Part shown: in pieces, positions 1 to 8,381 of the stretch
Numbering within the stretch: position 1 is the stretch's first letter
Layout: every line of letters begins with the position of its first letter
Source of the DNA: Bartonella grahamii subsp. shimonis
Lineage (GTDB): Bacteria; Pseudomonadota; Alphaproteobacteria; Rhizobiales; Rhizobiaceae
Length of the DNA: 64,000 nucleotides
Assembly: GCF_036327415.1 (NCBI RefSeq)
Contig: NZ_CP123961.1
Coordinates: 1,488,001-1,552,000, forward strand
Reading direction: 5' to 3'
Translations under genes and position numbers: made by a program
Notes under the pieces: generated by a model
The model's database searches: none
The model's input: only the letters and a program-made list of their open reading frames with translations
Told to the model about the DNA's origin: nothing

Positions 1-1
1 G

Positions 2-130
2 ACTGCTGTTACCCGTGACCGCTCTCTGACAGCACAATATGAACATACAATTGGTGTCACAAATGAAGGGTATGAAATATTTACACAATCTCCTAAAAAT
101 ATTTTTTATATTCCAAATTCGCATACCTAA
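2..130 (+). CDS. map: Methionine aminopeptidase, C-terminal end (partial)
   Basis: An open frame enters at the left edge and stops at 128-130, giving the last 42 residues of a protein. It contains [12 protein letters not shown] followed by EGYEIFT, which matches the C-terminal strand of type I methionine aminopeptidases, where the final metal-binding glutamate lies in the AQ(F/Y)EHT motif. The enzyme removes the initiator methionine from nascent proteins. The next gene, radC, starts 17 bases downstream on the same strand, an arrangement familiar from Brucella and Bartonella. Only the tail is visible, so integrity of the rest cannot be judged. Confidence 0.85.
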   Translation, partial: TAVTRDRSLTAQYEHTIGVTNEGYEIFTQSPKNIFYIPNSHT

Positions 131-147
131 CACAATGTAGAGATGTT

Positions 148-942
148 ATGGCTAAAAAAATAAATCAAAAGGAAGATACTCCAAGTAATCACTTTGCATT
201 AATATCGAGTTCTCCACTTACCCCAGTATCAGAAAGAAAAAGTGAAGAGCCTCAGAAAAACGCACAGCTCCATAAACATTATCAAGGACATCGTGAGCGT
301 CTTCGGAGGCGTTATTTAAAGTCAAAAGGAAATGCAATCGAAGATTATGAATATCTTGAATTATTGCTTTTTCGCACAATACCCCGCGCAAACACAAAAC
401 CCATAGCTAAAAATTTGATAGCACGTTTTGGTTCATTAGCGGATGTGTTGGGGGCAGATATTCACCGACTTCAAGAAATTCCAGGATGTGGTCCCGCCAC
501 TGCAATTGATTTAAAAATTATTTCAGATGTTGCTGGACGTCTTGCTCGTGCGCAATTGTTTAAACGTGATGTTTTTTCATCATGGGATAAAGTGTTAGCT
601 TATTGTAAAGCTGTTATGGCTCATGAAACACGTGAACAATTTCGTATTTTGTTTCTTGATAAGAAAAACGGCTTACTTGCTGATGAGGTGCAACAAACTG
701 GAACCATTGATCACACCCCTGTTTATCCTCGTGAAGTTATTTCTCGAGCTTTAGAGTTATCCGCATCAGGACTTATCTTAGTCCACAATCACCCTTCTGG
801 CGATTCCACCCCCTCTGATGCAGATATAACAATGACATATAGATTAAAAGATGCGGCAAATGCATTAGGCATTATTATCCATGACCACCTTATTATTGCA
901 CGAAATAACCATACGAGCTTTAAAGCGTTAAAACTTATATAA
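148..942 (+). CDS. radC: RadC family protein (JAMM/MPN+ domain)
   Basis: This 264-residue protein has a helix-hairpin-helix-like region near residues 85-135 ([12 protein letters not shown]) and a C-terminal RadC/JAMM domain. The metal-binding motif [12 protein letters not shown] lies at about residues 213-224, with His213, His215 and the following Asp as expected zinc ligands. RadC was named for DNA repair, but its biochemical role is unsettled. The first 50 residues are a low-complexity polar extension. It probably shares a transcript with map, 17 bases upstream. It converges on the DUF3126 gene, with a hairpin in the 44-base gap. Confidence 0.95.
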   Translation: MAKKINQKEDTPSNHFALISSSPLTPVSERKSEEPQKNAQLHKHYQGHRERLRRRYLKSKGNAIEDYEYLELLLFRTIPRANTKPIAKNLIARFGSLADVLGADIHRLQEIPGCGPATAIDLKIISDVAGRLARAQLFKRDVFSSWDKVLAYCKAVMAHETREQFRILFLDKKNGLLADEVQQTGTIDHTPVYPREVISRALELSASGLILVHNHPSGDSTPSDADITMTYRLKDAANALGIIIHDHLIIARNNHTSFKALKLI

Positions 943-954
943 ATCTTATGGGAT

Positions 955-984
955 AAAAAATACGTCATTCAACTATGAATGACG
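955..984 (-). terminator. Rho-independent terminator of the DUF3126 gene
   Basis: A perfect 9-bp stem (963-971 with 976-984, loop ACTA) is flanked on its left by six A residues at 955-960. Read on the minus strand this is a hairpin followed by a U-run, placed just after the stop codon of the minus-strand gene. On the plus strand no U-run follows, so termination of radC here is less certain. Confidence 0.7.
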
Positions 985-986
985 AA

Positions 987-1199
987 TCAACTTTCTAAAT
1001 CAATATCTAATATAGCCATTGAGAAATTATAGGAGAGCTCATCTTCATCTTCATCTCGATAGATAATACCTAAAAACTCATCTCCCATATAAACCTCACA
1101 AGAATCACTCTTTTTAGGCCGTGCCCTGACTTGCAATGCTGAGTTTTGGAATATATTTTTTAAGTAATTATCAAGTTTTTTTATTTCATCAGCATTCAC
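987..1199 (-). CDS. DUF3126 family small protein
   Basis: This 70-residue acidic protein matches the short DUF3126 family of alphaproteobacteria, with the conserved parts DEIKKL, ARPKKSDSCEVY, GDEFLG and a C-terminal SYNFSMAILDIDL. The function of the family is unknown. The start is a GTG codon at 1197-1199 with a good Shine-Dalgarno sequence (AGGAGA) seven bases upstream, so the non-ATG start is well supported. In related genomes it often sits near cysE; here it stands alone between radC and a long spacer. Confidence 0.85.
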   Translation of the reverse strand: MNADEIKKLDNYLKNIFQNSALQVRARPKKSDSCEVYMGDEFLGIIYRDEDEDELSYNFSMAILDIDLES

Positions 1200-1805
1200 T
1201 ATGCTCTCCTGTTTTTTTGAAACGATTAAAATATTTGCGTGTCGCGCAAATAAGACACTCCCATGATTCTGTAAAGTGAGTAAAAAAGCTTAATCTGAAC
1301 ATTTACTTAATATTACATATACTTACAACGTTCTTTATACATTTATAAAGAACCTTTACAAAAGGATTCTATCATTATTAAATATACCCGAATAGATTAA
1401 AAAATGGCAAAAAACTGTATATTTTTAATAATTTTACTTTATCTCCAATTTTAGCATCTGCATTTAGAATGCAGATTTGTAAAAAATTGATCAATAATTT
1501 ATAATTTTGTTCCTTTTATAAAAAATACAAATAACAATACTTTTTTATTAAAACTACATTTAAAAAAATATTATTACAACATTCAAAAATAATTTTTTTA
1601 ATAACTTTTAAAGTATAATTGTCTAACCTTAGAAGAATTACATCTCTACAAAATATACAAAATAAGCTAATAAGAGCTTATTTTTCTTCCCATTTTTTAT
1701 AAAAATTTATGTCACAATAGAAAAATTTTTAAATAAGCTTTTTTCAATTTATACGAGATAAAAATACTGAGTGTTTTTCTAAATGCTAAAATCTATGAAG
1801 AATGC
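1200..1805. other. Gene-free AT-rich spacer with several hairpins
   Basis: I see no credible reading frame in these 606 bases. There are four perfect hairpins: an 8-bp inverted repeat TATTTGCG/CGCAAATA at 1232-1252, a 10-bp stem at 1330-1353, a 9-bp stem at 1456-1476, and a terminator-like 10-bp stem at 1659-1684 ending in a T-run on the plus strand. The first lies just upstream of the DUF3126 start and could be an operator. The terminator-like hairpin has no plus-strand gene before it, which leaves room for a small RNA; this is inference. Confidence 0.5.
1659..1686 (+). terminator. Terminator-like hairpin without an upstream gene
   Basis: AAAATAAGCT at 1659-1668 pairs with AGCTTATTTT at 1675-1684 around a six-base loop, and the T-run continues one base before TCTTCC-like sequence. 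It has the form of an intrinsic terminator for plus-strand transcription, yet no plus-strand gene precedes it after radC. It may end a small RNA, or stop antisense reading into the hydrolase gene. Confidence 0.45.
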
Positions 1806-2579
1806 TTATCTTATAGGATAACGAGAAAGAAAATCGATAACGCCTTTTTTATAAACTTTATCGCCTACAGCAAGCATATGATCTCGACCAGGAATTGATA
1901 AAGCTTCACCACAAGGCAATAAAGCTGCTAATGGCTCTGCAGCACCGCCAATTTCATCTAATGAACCAACGGCAACAAGTGCAGGTTGTTCGATTTTGTA
2001 AACTTCAGACGCTGTTAACTCCTGTTTTGATGTGATAATACAAGCAGCCAGAGCACGTTTATCACTTTTCGTTTGATCTGCAAATTTACGGAACATTAAA
2101 CCGCGCGTATTCGTAATGGTGGAAATATCTTCTGCTAAAAGGGCCTCAGCAACAGGCTCCCAATTTCCTGCTCCCGTTACCATACCAATACCTAAGCCAC
2201 CAAAAATAACACTGTGTACATATGTTGGATGCAAAAGAGCCATAAAAGCACTAATACGAGCCCCCATAGAATATCCCATAACATGGGCTTTAGATAACTC
2301 TAAATGCTGTAGTAACTTTATTGCGTCGCCAGCCATAGCTTGAGGTGTATAAAAGACAGGATCATAACTTTTAACAGAATCTCCGTGACCGCGATTATCA
2401 AGAGCAATAACACGATATCCTGCTTCAGTGAGAATGCGAAACCAACCCGTTGCATACCAATTCACTCGTGCAGAAGATCCAAAACCATGGATCAACAAAA
2501 TAGGCGCGCCCTGCCCTTCTTCTCGATAAGCAAATCGCAAACCATCATATTCAAAAAAACGAATATCTTCAGTGGTCAT
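1806..2579 (-). CDS. Alpha/beta-fold hydrolase
   Basis: The protein is 257 residues when read from the ATG at 2577-2579; the open frame runs further upstream but lies inside the neighbouring gene. It shows the standard alpha/beta hydrolase features: HGFGSS for the oxyanion hole, DNRGHGDS, the nucleophile elbow GYSMGAR with Ser, an acid in VGSLDEI, and a late histidine in PGRDHML. The substrate cannot be told from sequence; esterase or carboxylesterase-type activity is most likely. Its start overlaps the end of the DUF192 gene by 11 bases, so the two are probably co-transcribed and translationally coupled. Confidence 0.85.
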   Translation of the reverse strand: MTTEDIRFFEYDGLRFAYREEGQGAPILLIHGFGSSARVNWYATGWFRILTEAGYRVIALDNRGHGDSVKSYDPVFYTPQAMAGDAIKLLQHLELSKAHVMGYSMGARISAFMALLHPTYVHSVIFGGLGIGMVTGAGNWEPVAEALLAEDISTITNTRGLMFRKFADQTKSDKRALAACIITSKQELTASEVYKIEQPALVAVGSLDEIGGAAEPLAALLPCGEALSIPGRDHMLAVGDKVYKKGVIDFLSRYPIR

Positions 2580-3087
2580 TTTTATTGCACTTTCCACAAA
2601 GTACAGGATGAATAACACGTTGCCCTTTTTGTATCTTTTTTTCAGAAACTTCACCAGCATTAATCTCAAGTGCAAAAGCTGCAGGAACTTCTGATGAAAT
2701 GGTATTTGCTGAAAATGGAGAAGTGTTTTCAATAATCGATACAATAATTCCCTCAGAGTCTAAGAAAATCATATCTAAAGATAAAGGCGTATTTGCCATC
2801 CACATAAAAATTTTCTGTTCATCTCCCGGTTGAGAACTTTTTAGCTGCTTAAAGAGCATTGCACGATCGCGTGGAAAATCAGTCCGATACATTAAACCAG
2901 CTGCTGCTTGAGATGGCGTAAAAGCAATCTCTGCCTTATAAAAAAACGTACCTTTCTTTGTAGATATTTCTAAAGGAACCGGATGAATAGGAATCTCTAT
3001 GGGCTTTTTTGCTACAACAACACGCATTTCTAACATAAAAAGCATCATTAATAAAACAATATGCTTCTTTTTAAAAGGCTTTAACAT
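2569..3087 (-). CDS. DUF192 family exported protein
   Basis: A 172-residue protein with an N-terminal hydrophobic signal segment (about residues 7-27, ending near VVVA). The mature part has the DUF192 pattern: AEIAFTPSQAAAGLMYR, a D-R-A-M-L-F strand, MWMANTPLSLDMIFLD and a late FALEINAG. The function of DUF192 is unknown; members are usually exported. I chose the ATG at 3085-3087 because GGAG lies about nine bases before it; an ATG five codons upstream lacks such a site. The cold-shock gene lies 250 bases upstream on the same strand, and the hydrolase overlaps the 3' end. Confidence 0.85.
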   Translation of the reverse strand: MLKPFKKKHIVLLMMLFMLEMRVVVAKKPIEIPIHPVPLEISTKKGTFFYKAEIAFTPSQAAAGLMYRTDFPRDRAMLFKQLKSSQPGDEQKIFMWMANTPLSLDMIFLDSEGIIVSIIENTSPFSANTISSEVPAAFALEINAGEVSEKKIQKGQRVIHPVLCGKCNKNDH

Positions 3088-3337
3088 TCTTGTCTCCACC
3101 ACAGAAAAATTTTAAATTTGTTTCTAAAACAAAAAGTACCAGAATTAAAAAGTCAAAAAACAAGAGGATTGCTTCCTTGTTGTTTTTCAGTTTCTTTCAA
3201 GGCAATACGCAGCATTTTCTCCATTTGGTTTATGGATTCACCCGAGCCATATTTTCTTTAAAAATCTACCTCTATAGCAATTTACGGAATAACCACCTTA
3301 TAAAACATAGAAAACATACTGTTTTCACTCGTGAAAT

Positions 3338-3913
3338 TCAATGTGTAGCTAGAGGAATGCCTATATCCGGATAAATCTCTGCTGTCATTAAACCTTTTTC
3401 TCCTTTACCAAAACGTACAAGAACAACTTGGCCGGAACGAAGCTCTGCTAAACCAAAACGGCGCAACGTTTCCATATGAATAAAAATATCTTCTGTTCCT
3501 TGCCCACGGCTAAGAAAACCAAATCCTTTATCTCGATTAAACCATTTAACAATTGCACGTTCTAACCCACTTTCTGGAGTAACAACAACATGGGTACGGG
3601 TTGGAACTTCTGATGGATGAATTGCTGAAGAACAATCTATGGATTTTACCTGAACGCACTTTAACCCTCGTTCAGTTTTTTCCACAGCACAAATAACTTT
3701 AGCTCCCTCCAAAGCTGTTTGAAAACCATCTCTTCGCATTACCGTAACATGCAATAATATATCGGGGAAATGAGGTAAATCAGGTACAATAAATCCATAC
3801 CCCTTACTACCATCAAACCACTTAATGACACCGCTAATTTCGATAATCTCCCCACAAGCACCTATACTATCCTCAGATAGGGAACAATCCTTTAATGCAT
3901 CCTTACTCGCCAT
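3338..3913 (-). CDS. Cold-shock protein with two CSD domains
   Basis: This 191-residue protein carries two cold-shock domains. The first (about residues 27-95) has GVIKWFDGSKGYGFIVP and ILLHVTVMRR; the second (about 118-185) has AIVKWFNRDKGFGFLSR and DIFIHMETLRR. Both keep the RNP1-like aromatic pattern used to bind single-stranded nucleic acid. Two-domain CspA-type proteins of about this size are normal in rhizobia and act as RNA chaperones or growth-phase regulators. A short polar stretch precedes domain one. It precedes the DUF192 gene and has its own likely promoter upstream. Confidence 0.9.
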   Translation of the reverse strand: MASKDALKDCSLSEDSIGACGEIIEISGVIKWFDGSKGYGFIVPDLPHFPDILLHVTVMRRDGFQTALEGAKVICAVEKTERGLKCVQVKSIDCSSAIHPSEVPTRTHVVVTPESGLERAIVKWFNRDKGFGFLSRGQGTEDIFIHMETLRRFGLAELRSGQVVLVRFGKGEKGLMTAEIYPDIGIPLATH

Positions 3914-4219
3914 AATAACGTGATCCTGTAGCTTATAAATTGTACGATATTGATTCTCTAAGTTTAAGTAAACATTGCTCTTGTATCAACACGCAAGCCC
4001 CAAGATAAGATTTCCCCATATTGTCGTATCTTCTATGTTAATGTCAGAGAATATCAACATGAATATTTATAAAACTATTTGATTGTACGCTTTACATATC
4101 TTGCAAGGAGTGCCCTACAAAAGAGGTCATATGAAAGGTTTTACATAATGTGTAACTTGCATGATGAAGAAGTTCAATATAAGGTGTAAAAACAACAATT
4201 CAATTAAGGAAAATGCGCA
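3914..4219. other. Divergent intergenic region between cold-shock gene and liv operon
   Basis: About 300 bases separate two divergent transcripts. Apart from the candidate promoter of the cold-shock gene and an AAGGA ribosome binding site about ten bases before livJ, I see no open frame and no long repeat. The region must hold the livJ promoter, but I could not assign its elements with confidence. Confidence 0.5.
3961..3989 (-). promoter_or_regulatory. Putative promoter of the cold-shock gene
   Basis: On the minus strand TTGATA (3984-3989) and TAAACT (3961-3966) are separated by 17 bases, which fits a housekeeping sigma factor promoter. It would give a leader of about 40 bases before the ATG at 3913. 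This is a pattern match only. Confidence 0.35.
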
Positions 4220-5353
4220 ATGCAATTGAAGAAAATCCTTACAGCAATCACAGCATTTATGGCACTTACAGCAAATGTTTATGCAAGTGACCCCATCAAA
4301 ATTGGTGTTTATCTTCCATTAAGTGGCCAAAATGCATTTGGAGGTCAACTTGAAATTAGAGGTATAGAATTAGCCCATAAAAAAATTCCAGAAATTTTAG
4401 GACGTAAAGTGGAACTTATTATTATTGATAATAAGTCTGATAAAGTAGAAGCGGCTAATGCTGTTATGCGTTTAACTGCAAGTGAAAAAGTGAACGGAAT
4501 CATCGGTAGTTATGGCTCTTCACTTGCATTAGCTGGTGGAGAAATATCTGAAAAAGCAAAGACTCCAAGTGTTGCAACTTCCGCAACAAATCCGCTTGTT
4601 ACACAGGGGAAAAAATATTATTTTCGCGCTTGCTTTATTGATTCCTATCAAGGGGTAGGAATCGCGACTTATGCAATTCAAACTTTACACGCAAAAAAAG
4701 CAGCTGTCCTCAAAGATATTTCAAACGATTATGCCATTGGTCTTGCCAGCTATTTTATACGTGCTTTCAAAAAATTAGGTGGTGAAGTTGTCTCAAATTT
4801 AAACTATAATTCTGGAGATCAGGATTTTTCAGCTGTTCTTACGCAAATTATCGCGCAAAAACCTGATATCTTATTCATTCCATCTTACTTTGCTGAAGGT
4901 GCTATCATTATGAAACAAGCACGAGAATTAGGAGCGAAGTTTCAAATTATGGGTGGAGATGCTATGGATAATCCAGAAACCATTACAATTGCAGGAAAAG
5001 CTGCAGAAGGTTTTCTACATACGACACTTCCCTATAGTGAGGATATGCCAAATATGTCAGTAGCTGCGCAAGAATTCACAGCAGAGTGGAAAAAAGCGTA
5101 TCCTGACAAAGAGCCGAATATCAATTCTGTTTTGGGATATACGAGTTATATGATGTTCATGAAGGCTATTGAAAATGCTGGTAGCGCTGATCGTGAAAAA
5201 ATTACTATCGCTCTTAGCAAATTAAAAGATTTTAAAACCCCCTTCGGTAATATGTCAATGGATGAAAATCATAACCCTAAAATTCCTATTGGTATCATTA
5301 AAATACAGGATGGAAAACGTGTTTATTTAGAAGAAGTTAAACCTGCTTTTTAA
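4220..5353 (+). CDS. livJ: Branched-chain amino-acid ABC transporter, periplasmic binding protein
   Basis: A 377-residue periplasmic binding protein with a clear signal peptide (MQLKKI, hydrophobic core, cleavage near VYA-SD at residue 22). The mature protein begins IKIGVYLPLSGQNAFGG and continues as a type I Leu/Ile/Val-binding (Peripla_BP_6) fold, with IDNKSDK, IIGSYGSSLALA and SVATSATNP in the usual places. It delivers substrate to the LivHMGF membrane complex encoded just downstream. The ligand may be a branched-chain or another amino acid; family members differ. It is the first gene of the operon and is followed by a hairpin that may lower downstream expression relative to the binding protein. 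Confidence 0.92.
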   Translation: MQLKKILTAITAFMALTANVYASDPIKIGVYLPLSGQNAFGGQLEIRGIELAHKKIPEILGRKVELIIIDNKSDKVEAANAVMRLTASEKVNGIIGSYGSSLALAGGEISEKAKTPSVATSATNPLVTQGKKYYFRACFIDSYQGVGIATYAIQTLHAKKAAVLKDISNDYAIGLASYFIRAFKKLGGEVVSNLNYNSGDQDFSAVLTQIIAQKPDILFIPSYFAEGAIIMKQARELGAKFQIMGGDAMDNPETITIAGKAAEGFLHTTLPYSEDMPNMSVAAQEFTAEWKKAYPDKEPNINSVLGYTSYMMFMKAIENAGSADREKITIALSKLKDFKTPFGNMSMDENHNPKIPIGIIKIQDGKRVYLEEVKPAF

Positions 5354-5384
5354 TTAAAAAGTTTTACTTATTAAAATGCAAGAA

Positions 5385-5411
5385 TTGGTTGAGGATCTTT
5401 TTATCAACCAA
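5385..5411 (+). other. Hairpin between livJ and livH
   Basis: TTGGTTGA (5385-5392) pairs with TCAACCAA (5404-5411), an 8-bp stem with an 11-base loop. There is no U-run after it, so it is not a good terminator. A hairpin here could stabilise the livJ message or attenuate read-through, as is common after binding-protein genes; this is inference. Confidence 0.45.
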
Positions 5412-5467
5412 AAACTTAGAAATTTCTTGTTATCCTATGTAAATTAACAAATGTGGAAGGATGAGAG

Positions 5468-6544
5468 ATGAGCACTGAAATGTTCATCCAGTATTTTTTT
5501 AATGCACTGGCATTGGGATCTCTTTATGGGCTTATCGCTATTGGTTACACCATGGTCTACGGTATACTGAGACTCATTAATTTTGCTCACGGTGACATCT
5601 TTATGCTGGGAGCGTATTTTGTTTTCTTTTCCACAATTAGCTTTATGCCTGCTTGGGCAGCACTTCTTCTTTTGTTTCTCGCGGTTCTTATTTATTATTC
5701 GGTCTTTATAGGGTTTAAAAAGCGACCTTCAACTTATTGGATTGCTGTTTTTTTAATTCTTGCGTTAGTTTTTATTTATTATTTTAAAATTTCTTCACAA
5801 GATTTTACCCCGATTTGGGTTTTAGCTCTTTGTTTTTCCATTTTTATTACAAGTGCAGTGGGTATTATTATTGATCAACTTGCCTATAAACCTCTACGCC
5901 ATGCTCCGCGTATCTCGGCACTTATCGGTGCAATTGGTGTTTCTTTTTTTATTGAAAATCTTGCTACTGTACTCTTTAGTGGCGTTCCGAAAGGTGTAAA
6001 ACAACCAGATTTTCTTGTAACACCATTTCTATGGCGTCTAGGATCAGGAGCAGATGGTATCATTAGAATTGCTCCCATGTCTCTGATCGTTCCCGTTGTG
6101 TCATTGATTCTTATTGTTTTACTGTTATGGATTATCCATAAAACAAAACCGGGTCTTGCTATGCGTGCAATCTCCCATGATATTGAAACGACGCGTTTGA
6201 TGGGGGTGTCTGTCAATAAAGTTATTGCATTTACATTTGGAATAGGCTCATCTCTTGCCGCTATAGCAGGTATTATGTGGTCTTTACGTTATCCTCAAAT
6301 TCAGCCTTATATGGGTGTTCTTCCTGGTCTTAAAGCATTTATCGCTGCTGTTATCGGAGGTATTGGTTCCATACCAGGAGCAATGTTGGGAGGATTGTTA
6401 TTAGGGTTTATTGAAATTATGATTATCGCATTTTTCCCCGCGCTATCTGGATATCGAGATGCCTTCGCTTTCATTTTATTGATTCTGATTTTATTGATAA
6501 TGCCCACAGGATTAATGGGTAAAAAAAGTCAGGAGAAAATCTAA
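5468..6544 (+). CDS. livH: Branched-chain amino-acid ABC transporter permease LivH
   Basis: A 358-residue integral membrane protein with about nine hydrophobic segments. The N-terminal part LGSLYGLIAIGYTMVYGI and INFAHGDIFMLGAY is diagnostic for LivH-type permeases, as is the EAA-like region GVSVNKVIAFTFGIGSSLAAIAG. It forms the transmembrane channel with LivM. A loop insertion around residues 80-115 makes it longer than E. coli LivH (about 308 residues), which is usual for rhizobial forms. A Shine-Dalgarno AAGGATG precedes the start. The stop and the livM start overlap by one base (TAATG). Confidence 0.93.
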   Translation: MSTEMFIQYFFNALALGSLYGLIAIGYTMVYGILRLINFAHGDIFMLGAYFVFFSTISFMPAWAALLLLFLAVLIYYSVFIGFKKRPSTYWIAVFLILALVFIYYFKISSQDFTPIWVLALCFSIFITSAVGIIIDQLAYKPLRHAPRISALIGAIGVSFFIENLATVLFSGVPKGVKQPDFLVTPFLWRLGSGADGIIRIAPMSLIVPVVSLILIVLLLWIIHKTKPGLAMRAISHDIETTRLMGVSVNKVIAFTFGIGSSLAAIAGIMWSLRYPQIQPYMGVLPGLKAFIAAVIGGIGSIPGAMLGGLLLGFIEIMIIAFFPALSGYRDAFAFILLILILLIMPTGLMGKKSQEKI

Positions 6545-7602
6545 TGGCAAAGTCAGTGACAACTGTTCTATCGTGTATAAGTGTTTTAGTTCTCATAGGT
6601 TTTTTATTTTATGCTGATAGCCATTTTAATGATTATACGCTTCGTATCATAAATCTGATTGCTATTAATGCGATATTGGCAATTTCGCTTAATTTGATTT
6701 ACGGTTTCACAGGTATGTTTTCTCTTGGACATGCAGGATTTATGGCTATTGGTGCTTATGTTTGCGCAATTTTACTTCTTTCCCCTGAACAAAAAGAAAT
6801 GATGTGGATTCTGGAACCTATCGCTGAACCATTGTATCATCTGCAATACCCTTTTTTTGTCGCTGTTGTTATAAGTGGTATATGTGCTGCAGTTGTAGGT
6901 TTATTGATTGCTTTGCCAATATTGCGTCTTGGTGGCGATTATCTTGGAATTGCAACATTGGGGTTTGCAGAAATTATTCGCATTGTCATTACGAACGCAA
7001 CATCGCTTACAAATGGCTCTTTAGGAATCAAGGGAATACCTCAAAATGCAACATTATGGTGGAACTATGGTTGGTTAGCGTTTACAGTTCTCTTTATTGT
7101 CCTTTTACTGAAAAGCAATACTGGTAACGTATTACGTGCCATTCGTGATGATGAAATTGCTGCGAAAACTATGGGAATTAACGCTTTTTTCTACCGTAGT
7201 TTTTCTTTTACTGTTGGAGCGTTTTTTGCAGGTATAGGTGGAGCATTAATGGCTGCTCTTATTTCAACCATTGATCCAAAAATGTTTAATTTTCTTCTAA
7301 CTTTTAATATTTTGATGATTGTAGTTGCTGGTGGTCTTGGTTCAATTACAGGAAGCATTATTGGTAGTATTATTATTACAGTTATGCTTGAATGGCTTCG
7401 TATTATTGAAAGTCCATTTGACTTAGGTTTTATACATATTCCAGAAACACCAGGACTTCGCATGGTTGTTTTTTCTCTTTTACTGCTGGTAATTATCTTA
7501 TTTTGGAGAAAAGGGTTGATGGGACAACGAGAATTCTCGTGGAATGGAATTTATAGCTTTTTGACACGCAAAAAGCTTTCTAATACTGAGGGAAAGCTAT
7601 GA
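6544..7602 (+). CDS. livM: Branched-chain amino-acid ABC transporter permease LivM
   Basis: A 352-residue polytopic membrane protein, partner permease of LivH. It contains ISLNLIYGFTGMFSLGHAGFMAIGAY, the LivM hallmark, and the cytoplasmic-loop motif GNVLRAIRDDEIAAKTMGIN that contacts the ATPases. The start overlaps the livH stop by one base, and its own stop overlaps the livG start by four bases (ATGA), so translation of the operon is coupled. No sign of truncation. Confidence 0.93.
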   Translation: MAKSVTTVLSCISVLVLIGFLFYADSHFNDYTLRIINLIAINAILAISLNLIYGFTGMFSLGHAGFMAIGAYVCAILLLSPEQKEMMWILEPIAEPLYHLQYPFFVAVVISGICAAVVGLLIALPILRLGGDYLGIATLGFAEIIRIVITNATSLTNGSLGIKGIPQNATLWWNYGWLAFTVLFIVLLLKSNTGNVLRAIRDDEIAAKTMGINAFFYRSFSFTVGAFFAGIGGALMAALISTIDPKMFNFLLTFNILMIVVAGGLGSITGSIIGSIIITVMLEWLRIIESPFDLGFIHIPETPGLRMVVFSLLLLVIILFWRKGLMGQREFSWNGIYSFLTRKKLSNTEGKL

Positions 7603-8381
7603 ACGACACCATCCTTTCACTCAATGATATTGTAATGCGTTTTGGCGGATTAGTTGCTGTAAATAATGTTAATATGGCAATTAAACGAGGAAGTATTACT
7701 GGATTAATTGGTCCCAATGGTGCTGGAAAAACGACAGTTTTCAATATGATTTCTGGATTTTATGCTCCTACAAGCGGCACCATTCTTTTTGATGAACAAA
7801 AAATTTCTGGAGCGCCTCCTTATGTTATCTGTAAGCGCCATATTGCCCGAACATTTCAAAATATTCGTCTTTTCTCAGGGTTAACGGTTTTACAGAATGT
7901 TATGGTAGGAGCACATGTTCGACAAAAATATCCTTGGTTTTCTTCAGCTCTATTTTTTTCAAAAGCAATGAAAGAAAAGAAGGAAATTTATAAAAATTCC
8001 TTGGAGCTCCTTGAACAGCTACAGCTTGATCACCTTGCCAATCAATCGGCAACAGCTTTACCTTATGGTGTGCAACGACGTCTAGAAATTGCACGTGCGT
8101 TAGCCACAAAGCCAAAGTTACTTCTTCTTGATGAACCTGTTGCTGGCATGAATCCACAAGAAAGTGAAGATCTTAGAAAATTCATAGAAAAAGTACAAAA
8201 AGACTTTGACCTTACAATTCTTCTTATTGAGCACGATATGAAAGTGGTTATGGGGCTTTGCCAACATATTTTGGTTATGGAATATGGCTGTTGCATTGCC
8301 AATGGTACACCAGATGAAATTCGTAATAACCCTAAAGTTATTGAAGCTTACCTTGGCGGAGATGTTTATGGATATTCTTAA
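7599..8381 (+). CDS. livG: Branched-chain amino-acid ABC transporter ATPase LivG
   Basis: A 260-residue ABC ATPase. Walker A is GPNGAGKTT at about residues 38-46, the Q-loop region is ARTFQNIRLF, the signature is the LivG variant LPYGVQRRLEIARAL, and Walker B is LLLLDEPVAGMNP followed by the H-loop LIEHDMKVVMG. It pairs with LivF to power uptake. ATGA overlap with livM upstream; livF begins inside its last 14 bases. Confidence 0.94.
   Translation: MNDTILSLNDIVMRFGGLVAVNNVNMAIKRGSITGLIGPNGAGKTTVFNMISGFYAPTSGTILFDEQKISGAPPYVICKRHIARTFQNIRLFSGLTVLQNVMVGAHVRQKYPWFSSALFFSKAMKEKKEIYKNSLELLEQLQLDHLANQSATALPYGVQRRLEIARALATKPKLLLLDEPVAGMNPQESEDLRKFIEKVQKDFDLTILLIEHDMKVVMGLCQHILVMEYGCCIANGTPDEIRNNPKVIEAYLGGDVYGYS

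Noticed and set aside
2116..2615. Plus-strand frames opposite the alpha/beta hydrolase
   Set aside because: Antisense shadows; the minus-strand protein has clear catalytic motifs.
5385..5411. livJ-livH hairpin as an operon terminator
   Set aside because: No U-run follows and livH has only a short gap with a good ribosome site, so the operon most likely continues.
6882..7127. 81-codon frame inside livM, and similar frames inside liv, topA, rnr, thrS and plsX
   Set aside because: Shadows of strongly supported genes in other frames; no independent evidence.
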